Shown here: positions 1 to 6,490 of the stretch, one piece after another | Numbering within the stretch: position 1 is the first letter of the stretch | Layout of the letters: every line of letters begins with the position of its first letter | NCBI GenBank assembly: GCA_937897495.1 | Contig: CALCBL010000442.1 | Location: 1-6,490 of the forward strand | Source of the DNA: an uncultured Burkholderiales bacterium | GTDB lineage: Bacteria > Pseudomonadota > Gammaproteobacteria > Burkholderiales > Burkholderiaceae_C | DNA length: 6,490 nt | Direction of reading: 5' to 3' | Position numbers and translations under genes: made by a program | Notes under the pieces: generated by a model | Database searches by the model: none | Told to the model about the DNA's origin: nothing | What the model saw: only the letters and a program-made list of their open reading frames with translations

Positions 1-1
1 C

Positions 2-2365
2 GGCGAAATTCGCGCTTTCAAACGCGTCATTGAACGTGGCTTTGTCTACCGCGGCTTGAAGCCTGTTTACTGGTGCTTCGATTGCGGTTCTTCCTTGGCT
101 GAATTTGAAATTGAATACGCCGACAAAAAGAGCGACACATTGGATGTGGCCTTTGAAGCAGCAGACAACGCAGCATTGGCCAAGGCCTTTGATTTGAAAG
201 AATTGCCAGGCCAACCCAAATCGGCCTTCGCAGTCATTTGGACAACCACCGCTTGGACCTTGCCTGCCAACCAAGCCTTGAATGTCAACCCTGAATTGGT
301 TTACGCCTTGGTCAACACCGACAAAGGCATGTTGGTTCTGGCCGAGTCCTTGGTCGAAAAATGTTTAGAGCGCTACAAACTCGAAGGTCATGTGGTGGCT
401 ACCACCACCGGCGAAAAGTTAGGCGGCTTGAATTTCAAACACCCCTTGTACGACGTGCATGAAGGCTACAAACGCTTATCGCCTGTGTATGTGGCCGAAT
501 ACGTCAGCGCACAAGACGGTACGGGCATTGTTCACTCATCGCCCGCCTATGGCGTGGATGACTTTAACTCCTGCGTAGCCAATGGCTTGGCCTACGACGA
601 CATCTTGAACCCTGTTCAAGGCAACGGCAGTTATGCAGAAGACTTGCCCTTGTTTGGCGGCATGAACATTTGGAAAGCTTGCTCCCGCATCATTGAAGTG
701 CTGGGTGAAAGCAATCGACTCATGGCCACCTATGGCATCACACACAGCTACCCGCACTGCTGGCGCCACAAAACGCCCGTCATTTACCGCGCTGCGGCGC
801 AGTGGTTTGTGCGCATGGACGAAGGCCCTGGCGTCTTCACACAAGACAAAGCATCCAAAACATTGCGTCAGTTGGCACTCGATGCCATCGATCAAACCAA
901 CTTCTATCCAGAAAACGGCAAGACACGTTTGCGCGACATGATTGCCAACCGCCCTGACTGGTGCATTTCACGTCAGCGCAGCTGGGGCGTGCCAGTGCCC
1001 TTCTTCTTGCACAAAGATTCGGGTGAGTTGCATCCCCGCACCATGGAAATTTTGGACCAAGCTGCCAACATCGTTGAAAAAGGCGGCATTGAAGCTTGGA
1101 GCCGTGCAACTGCGGAAGAAATTTTGGGAGCAAGCGATGCCCCCAACTACACCAAGAGCACCGACATTCTGGAAGTCTGGTTTGACTCTGGCTCCACCTT
1201 CCAACACGTTCTGCGCGGCAGTCACAAAGATGCCTACGACCGTGCCCCATTCCATGACGCAGGCCCCGAAGCCGACCTCTACTTAGAAGGCCACGACCAA
1301 CACCGCGGCTGGTTCCACAGCTCCTTGTTGCTCGGATGCGCTTTGTACGACCGTGCGCCCTACAAGGGTTTGCTCACGCACGGCTTTGCCACCGACGGCC
1401 AAGGTCGCAAGATGAGCAAAAGTTTGGGCAACGTGGTGGCACCCCAAGAAATTACAGACAAGATGGGCGCAGAAATTGTTCGCCTTTGGGTGGCTTCTAC
1501 CGATTACTCGGGCGACCTGAACATCGACGACAAAATATTGGCGCGCGTGGTCGATGCTTATCGCCGCATTCGCAACACATTGCGTTTCTTGTTGGCCAAC
1601 GTGAGTGATTTCGATCCTGCCAAAGATGCCGTGTCCGATGCCGACCTTTTAGAAATCGATCGCTTTGCCTTGAGTCGCGCAGCGCAAATGCAAGCTGATA
1701 TTTTGGCTCACTTCAAGGTCTATGAGTTTCACCCTGTGGTCTCCAAATTACAGATCTATTGCTCTGAAGATTTGGGCGCGTTTTATTTGGACGTGCTGAA
1801 AGACCGCCTGTACACCAACGCACCCAAGTCATTGGCTCGTCGCTCTGCACAAACGGTGCTCTACCGCATCACGCATGCCATGCTGCGCTTGATGGCGCCG
1901 TTTTTAAGCTTTACCGCAGAAGAAGCTTGGCAGGCCTTTGGCAGCTCAGAGTCCATTTTCATGGAAACCTACAGCGACTTGGGCACGCCCAACGAAGCCC
2001 TCTTGGCCAAGTGGACACGCATTCGCGAAATTCGCGATCAGGTGAACAAAGACATTGAAACCTTGCGCGCCGATGGCAAAGTGGGCGCTTCATTGCAAGC
2101 CTCTGTCAACTTGCAAGTCGGCCCCGAAGACCATGCCTTGTTGGCCAGTTTGGGCAATGACTTGAAGTTTGTGTTCATCACGTCACACATTATTTTGACG
2201 GCCGGTTCCGAAATGCTTGCCAAGGTTTCTGTCAGCCAAGACACCAAGTGCGAGCGTTGCTGGCACTACGCCCCCGATGTGGGCGTGAACTCTGCGCATC
2301 CCACCCTGTGTGGCCGTTGCGACAGCAATTTGCATGGCGCGGGTGAAACACGGCTGTTTGCTTAA
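2..2365 (+). CDS. ileS: Isoleucyl-tRNA synthetase, 5'-truncated by the window edge
   Basis: Class I aminoacyl-tRNA synthetase that charges tRNA-Ile with isoleucine in the cytoplasm and edits misactivated valine. The reading frame is open from base 2. About 150-160 N-terminal residues, including the HIGH motif, lie outside the window; 787 residues are visible against about 940 for the family. Visible parts, in fragment numbering: the CP1 editing domain with a Thr-rich peptide (TTT at 81-83, then WTLPAN) and [16 protein letters not shown], whose His178 and Asp187 match E. coli His333 and Asp342; the [11 protein letters not shown] and WFDSGST active-site blocks; KMSKS at 470-474 (bases 1409-1423); the anticodon-binding helical domain; and a C-terminal zinc knuckle with Cys750, Cys753, Cys770 and Cys773. 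The TTG at base 56 is an internal leucine, not a start. The frame is intact, and leucine is mostly TTG. Ten bases separate it from lspA, so the two are probably cotranscribed. Identification is near certain. Confidence 0.98.
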   Translation, partial: GEIRAFKRVIERGFVYRGLKPVYWCFDCGSSLAEFEIEYADKKSDTLDVAFEAADNAALAKAFDLKELPGQPKSAFAVIWTTTAWTLPANQALNVNPELVYALVNTDKGMLVLAESLVEKCLERYKLEGHVVATTTGEKLGGLNFKHPLYDVHEGYKRLSPVYVAEYVSAQDGTGIVHSSPAYGVDDFNSCVANGLAYDDILNPVQGNGSYAEDLPLFGGMNIWKACSRIIEVLGESNRLMATYGITHSYPHCWRHKTPVIYRAAAQWFVRMDEGPGVFTQDKASKTLRQLALDAIDQTNFYPENGKTRLRDMIANRPDWCISRQRSWGVPVPFFLHKDSGELHPRTMEILDQAANIVEKGGIEAWSRATAEEILGASDAPNYTKSTDILEVWFDSGSTFQHVLRGSHKDAYDRAPFHDAGPEADLYLEGHDQHRGWFHSSLLLGCALYDRAPYKGLLTHGFATDGQGRKMSKSLGNVVAPQEITDKMGAEIVRLWVASTDYSGDLNIDDKILARVVDAYRRIRNTLRFLLANVSDFDPAKDAVSDADLLEIDRFALSRAAQMQADILAHFKVYEFHPVVSKLQIYCSEDLGAFYLDVLKDRLYTNAPKSLARRSAQTVLYRITHAMLRLMAPFLSFTAEEAWQAFGSSESIFMETYSDLGTPNEALLAKWTRIREIRDQVNKDIETLRADGKVGASLQASVNLQVGPEDHALLASLGNDLKFVFITSHIILTAGSEMLAKVSVSQDTKCERCWHYAPDVGVNSAHPTLCGRCDSNLHGAGETRLFA

Positions 2366-2375
2366 AGCATCCAAC

Positions 2376-2879
2376 ATGGCTCGCAACAAAAACATTTTTA
2401 AATCAGGCTCGGGGGTCTGGCTCTGGTTAGGCATTGCGCTCATCATTTTGTTGCTAGACCAATTGACCAAGATTGCGGTGGTGGGTGCCTTCCAGTTGGG
2501 TGAAACTCTGCCCATGACCTCCTTCTTCAATTTGGTCCGCGTGCACAATCCCGGCGCCGCATTTTCCTTCTTGGCCGATGCTGGCGGCTGGCAGCGCTGG
2601 TTCTTTACGGGGCTGGGTGTTGTGGCCGCGTTGGTGATGCTTTATTTGATGCGCATGCATGCTGGCCAAACTTTGTTTTGTCTGGCCTTGTCTCTTTTGC
2701 TGGGCGGTGCGGTCGGCAATGTGATCGATCGCGTGCTTTACGGCCATGTGATTGATTTTCTAGACTTCTATTACGGCACTTGGCACTTCCCTGCTTTCAA
2801 CGTGGCTGATAGCGCCATCTCTATGGGTGCTTGCCTGTTGATCTTGGACGAATTGCTAAGAGTTCGACGAGGTCGATGA
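2376..2879 (+). CDS. lspA: Lipoprotein signal peptidase (signal peptidase II)
   Basis: Inner-membrane aspartyl protease that cleaves the signal peptide of prolipoproteins after diacylglyceryl modification of the lipobox Cys. The 167-residue length is typical. Conserved blocks visible: LDQLTK with Asp28, HNPGAAFSF with Asn58, [10 protein letters not shown] with catalytic Asp118, and FNVADSAIS with catalytic Asp145. Four hydrophobic segments lie near residues 13-35, 73-92, 97-116 and 140-160, as expected for this four-helix protein. The ATG at 2376 was chosen because the protein then has normal length and a basic N-terminus (MARNKN). An in-frame ATG at 2310 would add 22 residues inside the ileS coding region and is unlikely. 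No good Shine-Dalgarno sequence precedes the start. With the ileS stop only 10 bases upstream, translational coupling is my inference. ileS-lspA is a common proteobacterial gene order. Confidence 0.97.
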   Translation: MARNKNIFKSGSGVWLWLGIALIILLLDQLTKIAVVGAFQLGETLPMTSFFNLVRVHNPGAAFSFLADAGGWQRWFFTGLGVVAALVMLYLMRMHAGQTLFCLALSLLLGGAVGNVIDRVLYGHVIDFLDFYYGTWHFPAFNVADSAISMGACLLILDELLRVRRGR

Positions 2880-2884
2880 CTGTC

Positions 2885-2915
2885 AAAAAAGGCACCCGAG
2901 GGTGCCTTTGATTTT
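2885..2915. terminator. Bidirectional intrinsic terminator between lspA and qor
   Basis: A perfect 9-bp stem, AAAGGCACC (2888-2896) with GGTGCCTTT (2901-2909), closes on a CGAG tetraloop. Reading rightward, the stem is followed by TTTGATTTT, which serves lspA. Reading leftward, the complement gives a run of six T (from A 2885-2890), which serves qor, whose stop codon is 13 bases away. The lspA stop lies 5 bases before it. Structure and position between convergent genes both fit a shared rho-independent terminator. Confidence 0.88.
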
Positions 2916-2928
2916 GCAAGATTTGAAA

Positions 2929-3912
2929 TTACAAAGTGAGGATGGTGCAACCCGTTGTTTTGCGAGCTTCCAAAGCAATGTGCGCCTCTTTCACTTGTGC
3001 CAGCGGGAAAGTCTGGTCAATGTGAATTTTGACCTTGCCACTTTGCACGACGGCAAACAAATCATTGGCCATGGCTTGCGTGCTTTCGCGCGTTGTGATG
3101 TGGCTGAACAAAGTTTGGCGTGTGACATACAAAGAGCCCTTGGCGCCCAACATGCCTGGTGCGAAGGGTGCCACGGCACCAGAGGCATTGCCAAAACTTG
3201 CCATCAAGCCCAAGGGGCGCAAGCATTCAAGTGATTTGTCCCAAGTGTCTTTGCCCACCGAGTCGTAAACCACTTTCACACCTTTGCCACCCGTGATTTC
3301 TTTCACGCGTGGCAAGAAATCTTCGGTGCTGTAGTTGATGCAGTACTCGGCACCATTGGCCAATGCCAATTTGCATTTGTCATCGGAGCCCGCTGTGCCA
3401 ATCATGCTGAAGCCCAAAGCCTTGCCCCATTGGCAAGCAATGAGGCCCACACCGCCAGCAGCCGCGTGGAACAACACATGGTCGCCGGCTTTCAATCCTT
3501 CAACGGGTCGTGTTTTCAAAAGCAGGTACTGTGCAGTGAGGCCCTTAAGCATCATGGCGGCGCCGGTTTCAAAAGAAATGTCGTCTGGCAATTTGCAAAC
3601 GCACTTGGCGGGCATCACGCGCTCTTCGCAATAACTGCCTGGGGGTTGGCTGGCATAGGCTGCACGATCGCCCACCTTGAGGTGCGTCACGCCCTCGCCC
3701 ACGGCCTCGACAATGCCCGAGGCTTCCATGCCCAACTTCAAAGGCATGGGCAAGGTGTACAAACCGCTGCGTTGGTAAACGTCGATGAAGTTCAAGCCAA
3801 TGGCTTTGTGGCGAATGCGAATTTCGCCAGGGCCGGGTTGACCCACTGTGACGTCAACCAATTTGAGTTGTTCTGGGCCACCGTTTTGGTCGATTTGGAC
3901 AGCTAAGCTCAT
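2929..3912 (-). CDS. qor: NADPH:quinone oxidoreductase (zeta-crystallin-like, zinc-independent MDR family)
   Basis: Medium-chain dehydrogenase/reductase predicted to reduce quinones with NADPH in the cytoplasm. The 327-residue length equals that of E. coli QorA as I remember it, and similarity runs along the whole chain. Seen: an N-terminal GroES-like domain (about 1-125) with NFIDVYQRSGLY at 41-52 and GMEASGIVEAVGEGV; then a Rossmann domain with HAAAGGVGLIACQWGKALG at 149-167 (the AxxGGVG nucleotide-binding loop), GTAGSDDK at 172-179, VVYDSVGKDTW at 214-224, SFGNASGAV at 239-247 and KGSLYVTR at 258-265. The Cys/His zinc ligands of alcohol dehydrogenases are not evident, as expected for quinone reductases. 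The ATG at 3912 has AGGAGA five bases upstream. It is a single-gene unit between its own promoter and the shared terminator. Physiological substrate is not determinable from sequence. Confidence 0.95.
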   Translation of the reverse strand: MSLAVQIDQNGGPEQLKLVDVTVGQPGPGEIRIRHKAIGLNFIDVYQRSGLYTLPMPLKLGMEASGIVEAVGEGVTHLKVGDRAAYASQPPGSYCEERVMPAKCVCKLPDDISFETGAAMMLKGLTAQYLLLKTRPVEGLKAGDHVLFHAAAGGVGLIACQWGKALGFSMIGTAGSDDKCKLALANGAEYCINYSTEDFLPRVKEITGGKGVKVVYDSVGKDTWDKSLECLRPLGLMASFGNASGAVAPFAPGMLGAKGSLYVTRQTLFSHITTRESTQAMANDLFAVVQSGKVKIHIDQTFPLAQVKEAHIALEARKTTGCTILTL

Positions 3913-3917
3913 GCGAT

Positions 3918-3923
3918 TCTCCT
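3918..3923 (-). promoter_or_regulatory. Ribosome binding site of qor
   Basis: On the minus strand AGGAGA lies five bases before the ATG ending at 3912. It is a strong Shine-Dalgarno match and fixes this start; there is no competing start nearby. Confidence 0.85.
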
Positions 3924-3933
3924 GAAAATGAAA

Positions 3934-3961
3934 ATTATGGTGTGATTTGTGTTGAAGCCAA
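3934..3961 (-). promoter_or_regulatory. Putative sigma-70 promoter of qor
   Basis: On the minus strand, TTGGCT (3956-3961, four of six consensus positions) is followed after 16 bases by CATAAT (3934-3939, five of six). Transcription would start near 3927, giving a short leader of about 15 bases that still contains the ribosome binding site. The prediction rests on sequence alone. Confidence 0.45.
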
Positions 3962-3967
3962 AATCAC
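3942..3967. repeat. 7-bp inverted repeat in the divergent promoter region (candidate operator)
   Basis: GTGATTT (3942-3948) and AAATCAC (3961-3967) are perfect inverted copies separated by 12 bases, so their centres are 19 bp apart, close to two helical turns. The repeat spans the spacer and -35 of the proposed qor promoter and ends just before the proposed transporter promoter. This would suit a dimeric regulator controlling both genes. A 7-bp repeat can also arise by chance, and no regulator gene is visible in the window. Confidence 0.3.
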
Positions 3968-3968
3968 T

Positions 3969-3996
3969 TTGACCGCTACTTTGCCACGAATTCAAT
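3969..3996 (+). promoter_or_regulatory. Possible promoter of the EamA transporter gene
   Basis: TTGACC (3969-3974, five of six consensus positions) is followed after 16 bases by TTCAAT (3991-3996, four of six). The resulting leader before the ATG at 4045 would be about 40 bases. It is a weak -10 element, so this is only the best candidate in the gap. Confidence 0.3.
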
Positions 3997-4044
3997 GACC
4001 CTGCGTGACAACACAGCCCTTGCGTTGCCGTTAAAGTCTCGGGC

Positions 4045-4950
4045 ATGACACAAAAACTCTCACTTGGCACAGCACTCATGCTCACCGTTCCGCCACTGCT
4101 TTGGGCCGGCAACGCCGTTGTGGGCCGATTGGTGAGTGATTTGGTACCACCCATCACCCTCAATTTTTTGCGCTGGCTGATTGCATTTTTTATCCTTCTT
4201 CCCTTAGCTTGGCATTTGCTCAAACCCAGTAGCCCACTTTGGCCCTACTGGCGCAGGTTTGCACTGCTGAGTTTGTTAGGTGTGGGTTGCTACAACGCGC
4301 TGCAATATTTGGCATTGCAAACCTCCACCCCACTCAACGTAACCTTGGTGGCGGCCAGCACCCCCGTGTTCATGCTGGCCATCGGCGCCTTGTTTTTTAA
4401 AACCCCTGTGCGGCGTGCACAGTGGCTGGGCGCAGGGCTTTCCATTGCAGGTGTGTTGGTGGTTTTGTCGCGCGGCGATGCAGAGCAACTGCTGCAGGTG
4501 AGCTTTGTGGTGGGCGACATTTATATTTTGCTGGCCACTGCCTGCTGGGCCATTTACAGCTGGCTCTTAACGCAGCGCAACGAGCCCGACGAAATTCGAA
4601 GCAATTGGGCAGCATTCCTAATGGCGCAGGTCATATTTGGCCTAGGCTGGGCGGGCATGTTTTCAGGTGCTGAATGGGCGCTTACCGACGCACACATCAC
4701 TTGGGGCCTGCCCCTTTATGCAGCGCTTGCTTTTGTAGCCATCGGCCCTGCTGTGTTGGCCTACAGATGCTGGGGCTTGGGTGTGCAAACTGCAGGGCCA
4801 GCGGTGGCGGGTTTCTTTGCCAACCTCACACCGCTGTTTGCCGCCATCATGTCAACCGTGTTCTTAGGCGACCTGCCCCAGATCTACCACCTTGTGGCTT
4901 TTGGCCTCATTGTGAGTGGCATTCTGGTGTCATCTCGGCGCGCCAGTTGA
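4045..4950 (+). CDS. EamA/DMT-superfamily inner-membrane transporter
   Basis: A 301-residue, strongly hydrophobic protein with about ten membrane helices, the usual size and layout of the EamA (RhaT-type) branch of the drug/metabolite transporter superfamily. Two homologous halves are visible: residues about 12-143, starting with PPLLWAGNAVVGRL and containing NALQYLALQTSTPLNVTLVAASTPVF, and about 157-297, starting with GDIYILLATACWAIYSWLLT and ending with GPAVAGFFANLTPLFAAIMS and FGLIVSGILVSSRR. Basic residues cluster at helix ends and at the C-terminus. Family members export amino acids, metabolites or drugs, but the substrate cannot be read from sequence. The ATG at 4045 lacks an obvious Shine-Dalgarno; Met12 (base 4078) has none either and would clip helix 1. 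Leucine codons are much less TTG-biased than in ileS. The gene is divergent from qor and convergent with the SDR gene, so it is probably transcribed alone. Confidence 0.93.
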   Translation: MTQKLSLGTALMLTVPPLLWAGNAVVGRLVSDLVPPITLNFLRWLIAFFILLPLAWHLLKPSSPLWPYWRRFALLSLLGVGCYNALQYLALQTSTPLNVTLVAASTPVFMLAIGALFFKTPVRRAQWLGAGLSIAGVLVVLSRGDAEQLLQVSFVVGDIYILLATACWAIYSWLLTQRNEPDEIRSNWAAFLMAQVIFGLGWAGMFSGAEWALTDAHITWGLPLYAALAFVAIGPAVLAYRCWGLGVQTAGPAVAGFFANLTPLFAAIMSTVFLGDLPQIYHLVAFGLIVSGILVSSRRAS

Positions 4951-4997
4951 CCCCCAATTGAGGGCCAGCGTGCGCGGCGCATGCAGCTTGCGAAGCG
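4951..4997. other. Convergent intergenic gap with two short GC-rich hairpins
   Basis: GCGTGCG...CGCATGC can form a 7-bp stem with one G-U pair and a 3-base loop, and GCTT-GCG-AAGC a 4-bp stem. Neither is followed by a T tract on either strand, so they are poor intrinsic terminators. Convergent transcription from both flanking genes must nevertheless end in or near this 47-base gap. Confidence 0.35.
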
Positions 4998-5795
4998 TCA
5001 ATAAGTACCTGGGTAGGCGCCACCGTCGGTCAAGAAGTTTTGGCCTGTGATGTAAGACGCTTGTTGACTGCAAATGTACGCACACAGCGATCCAAATTCT
5101 TGCGGTGTACCGTAACGGCCTGCAGGCACCTGAGATTGTTGCAGTGCACGAATTTCTGCCACCGACTTGCCCATTTTTTGCGCAGTGACTTCGACATTGG
5201 CGCGAATTCGATCGGTGTCAAATTTACCTGGCAAGATGTTGTTGATGGTGACGCCTTGCGCTGCAATTTTGGTGCGTGCAACGCCAGCCACAAAACCCGT
5301 CAAGCCACTTCGCGCGCCATTGGACAAGCCCAGAATATCAATGGGCGATTTGACGGAGCTGGAGGTGATGTTCACGATGCGGCCAAAGCCCCTTGCCGCC
5401 ATGCCATCCACAGTGGCCTTGATCAGCTCAATGGGCGTCAGCATGTTGGCGTCCAAGGCTTTGATCCAAGCCTCGCGGTCCCAACTGCGAAAATCGCCGG
5501 GAGGCGGTCCGCCCGCATTGGTCACCACGATGTCAAAGTCTTTGCCAGGGCCACCAGGCACTGCAAATAAAGCGGCTCGGCCAGCTTCCGTGGTGATGTC
5601 AGCCGCCACGGGCAGCAACTTCACGCCGGGCGCTTCTTTTTGCAAATCCGCTACGGCTTGGTTTAAAACATCAGCACCCCGCGCCACCATGACCACGTTC
5701 ACGCCCTCTAAAGCCAGCGCACGTGCACAGCCCCAGCCTAAGCCCTTGCTTGCGCCGCCCACCAAAGCCCACTTGCCTTTAATTCCTAAATCCAT
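4998..5795 (-). CDS. SDR-family protein with a degenerate catalytic tetrad (FabG-like)
   Basis: A 265-residue Rossmann-fold protein of the short-chain dehydrogenase/reductase superfamily. Seen: the nucleotide-binding loop GGASKGLG at 13-20 (classical members have TGxxxGxG, so the Thr is missing), Asp66 in the AADIT segment, NAGG at 93-96, Asn117 at the tetrad Asn position, NITSSS at 142-147 supplying the Ser (Ser145 by spacing), LPGKFDTDR at 188-196, and the C-terminal YITGQNFLTDGGAYPG block typical of ketoacyl-reductase-like SDRs. The YxxxK active site is replaced by SNGAR at 158-162, and there is no Tyr anywhere before residue 228. A subgroup of beta-ketoacyl-reductase-like SDRs with imperfect motifs is known, so this looks like that family rather than a decayed gene. 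Reaction unknown. The ATG at 5795 has AAGGAG five bases upstream. It lies 82 bases downstream of the ggt homologue on the same strand. Confidence 0.92.
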   Translation of the reverse strand: MDLGIKGKWALVGGASKGLGWGCARALALEGVNVVMVARGADVLNQAVADLQKEAPGVKLLPVAADITTEAGRAALFAVPGGPGKDFDIVVTNAGGPPPGDFRSWDREAWIKALDANMLTPIELIKATVDGMAARGFGRIVNITSSSVKSPIDILGLSNGARSGLTGFVAGVARTKIAAQGVTINNILPGKFDTDRIRANVEVTAQKMGKSVAEIRALQQSQVPAGRYGTPQEFGSLCAYICSQQASYITGQNFLTDGGAYPGTY

Positions 5796-5800
5796 GATGA

Positions 5801-5806
5801 CTCCTT
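5801..5806 (-). promoter_or_regulatory. Ribosome binding site of the SDR gene
   Basis: AAGGAG on the minus strand, five bases before the ATG ending at 5795. It supports this start codon. Confidence 0.85.
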
Positions 5807-5807
5807 C

Positions 5808-5830
5808 AAAAAAGTAAGACCACTCTGGTC
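5808..5830 (-). terminator. Weak terminator-like hairpin between the ggt homologue and the SDR gene
   Basis: On the minus strand GACCA-GAG-TGGTC (5818-5830) forms a 5-bp stem with a 3-base loop, followed by TTAC and six T (5808-5813). It lies after the ggt stop and directly before the SDR ribosome binding site. The stem is short and the T tract is offset by four bases, so termination would be weak at best. I saw no convincing promoter for the SDR gene in the same gap. Confidence 0.3.
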
Positions 5831-5877
5831 AAAATTAATCCACAAAACCGACGGAAATTGAGTTGCTTGCGTTGGCG

Positions 5878-6490
5878 TCAAAAGCCAACCGCCTGCCCAT
5901 CACGCCGTGGATCGGAGGCCGCTATGTAGCCCTGCACTTTGGGGTCACCCATGCGCCAAATGAATTGACCCGCGCCAAAGTCTTGGTAAGAATCGTTGAT
6001 CACTTCAAGCTCGTGTCCCAAATCGTTCAGGCCTTGAACTGTGTTGCGGTCCATGTTGGATTCGGCATTGATGGACATGCCGGCGTTGTAGCGCCAGCGC
6101 GGTGCATCACAAGCCGTTTGCGGGTTTTGACCGTAGTCAAGCATGCGCACCAAGGTCTGCATATGACCTTGAGGCTGCATGTTGCCCCCCATCACGCCAT
6201 AACTCATAACGGGCTGACCATTTTGAGTTAAGAAGGCAGGAATGATGGTTTGGAAAGGTTTCTTACCAGGCGCAACCAAGTTGGCAGCGTTGGCACCCTT
6301 CAAATCGGTGCTGAAGCCAAAACCTCTGTTTTGCAAGCTGACGCCATAAGTAGGTTCAACCACACCCGACCCAAAGCCCATGTAATTGCTTTGAATGAAG
6401 CTCACCATCATGCCGTTTTCATCGGCGGCCGTGAGGTAAATAGTGCCGCCCTTTACAGGATTGCCCGCTTTGAAATCTTGCGCTTTCTTC
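5878..6490 (-). CDS. ggt: Gamma-glutamyltransferase-family protein, C-terminal part (complete small subunit)
   Basis: Ntn-hydrolase that self-cleaves into large and small subunits; classical members hydrolyse or transfer the gamma-glutamyl group of glutathione, usually in the periplasm. The frame runs off the right edge, so the large subunit and any signal peptide are unseen; the ATG at 6411 is internal. The nucleophile is the Thr of GGTIYLTAAD (codon 6442-6444). From it the small subunit has 188 residues, against 190 in E. coli. Conserved: the Thr, FGSG at small-subunit 24-27, the oxyanion Gly-Gly in GVMGGNMQPQGH, the LDYGQNPQ and DAPRWRY blocks, and the C-terminal ASDPRRDGQAVG signature. 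Changed relative to E. coli: Gln430 to Arg40, Asp433 to Gly43, Asn411 to Tyr21, and Ser462-Ser463 to Gln-Thr, with about seven residues lost from the lid-loop region. It may therefore be a GGT-like hydrolase or acylase with another substrate. Confidence 0.93.
   Translation of the reverse strand, partial: KKAQDFKAGNPVKGGTIYLTAADENGMMVSFIQSNYMGFGSGVVEPTYGVSLQNRGFGFSTDLKGANAANLVAPGKKPFQTIIPAFLTQNGQPVMSYGVMGGNMQPQGHMQTLVRMLDYGQNPQTACDAPRWRYNAGMSINAESNMDRNTVQGLNDLGHELEVINDSYQDFGAGQFIWRMGDPKVQGYIAASDPRRDGQAVGF

Noticed and set aside
2021..2038. Palindrome TCGCGAA-A-TTCGCGA and overlapping direct repeat in ileS
   Set aside because: It encodes the repeated residues I-R-E/I-R-D in a conserved part of IleS. 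The same 12-base string at 3-14 also encodes such residues. Codon use explains both.
2310..2375. Upstream ATG that would lengthen LspA by 22 residues
   Set aside because: It lies inside the zinc-knuckle coding region of ileS in another frame. LspA from 2376 already has normal length and a typical N-terminus.
5167..5817. Long plus-strand open frame (216 codons) across the SDR gene
   Set aside because: It is antisense to a clearly recognised protein and resembles no family. Such shadow frames are expected opposite GC-moderate coding DNA. The 5040-5570 (+), 3430-3906 (+) and 837-1250 (-) frames were rejected for the same reason.
5836..5844. DnaA-box-like TAATCCACA
   Set aside because: It has one mismatch to TTATCCACA, is isolated, and no dnaA, AT-rich unwinding region or other boxes are nearby.
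6409..6411. ATG at 6411 as the start of a 177-residue protein
   Set aside because: The frame continues upstream to the window edge with recognisable GGT sequence, including the catalytic Thr, so this Met is internal.
1..6490. A hidden multi-gene defence, mobile or biosynthetic system
   Set aside because: All substantial frames are accounted for by six recognisable protein families, gaps are short, and there are no repeats, integrase, transposase or toxin-antitoxin-like small genes. I see no support for a novel system.

Overview
The window looks like ordinary chromosomal DNA from a betaproteobacterium, most likely order Burkholderiales and perhaps family Comamonadaceae. The grounds are the ileS-lspA gene pair, the betaproteobacterial style of the IleS editing motif, the strong preference for TTG leucine codons in ileS, and a moderate GC content (roughly the mid-50s per cent by eye). 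I assigned no species. I saw no phage, insertion sequence, CRISPR array, tRNA or rRNA.

Layout, left to right. Bases 2-2365 (+) hold the last five-sixths of ileS (isoleucyl-tRNA synthetase), cut by the left edge. Ten bases later lspA (signal peptidase II, 2376-2879, +) follows in the same transcription unit. A compact hairpin with A/T tracts on both sides (2885-2915) ends both this unit and the facing gene. That gene is qor (2929-3912, -), an NADPH:quinone oxidoreductase with a clear ribosome binding site and a plausible promoter. A 132-base divergent region (3913-4044), which carries a small inverted repeat, separates qor from an EamA/DMT-family ten-helix transporter (4045-4950, +). The transporter converges, across 47 bases, on a short-chain dehydrogenase-like protein (4998-5795, -). 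Upstream of that gene, on the same strand, is the 3' part of a gamma-glutamyltransferase-family gene (5878-6490, -), which contains the complete small subunit and is cut by the right edge. No gap exceeds about 130 bases.

The genes do not form one pathway. ileS and lspA are housekeeping genes (protein synthesis, lipoprotein maturation) that share a transcript for historical rather than metabolic reasons. The rest are single accessory metabolic or transport genes. I found no convincing undescribed multi-gene system. The two most informative oddities are at the protein level. The SDR-like protein lacks the catalytic Tyr and Lys of its superfamily. The gamma-glutamyltransferase homologue keeps the catalytic Thr and Gly-Gly but has lost most of the gamma-glutamyl-binding residues known from E. 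coli Ggt.
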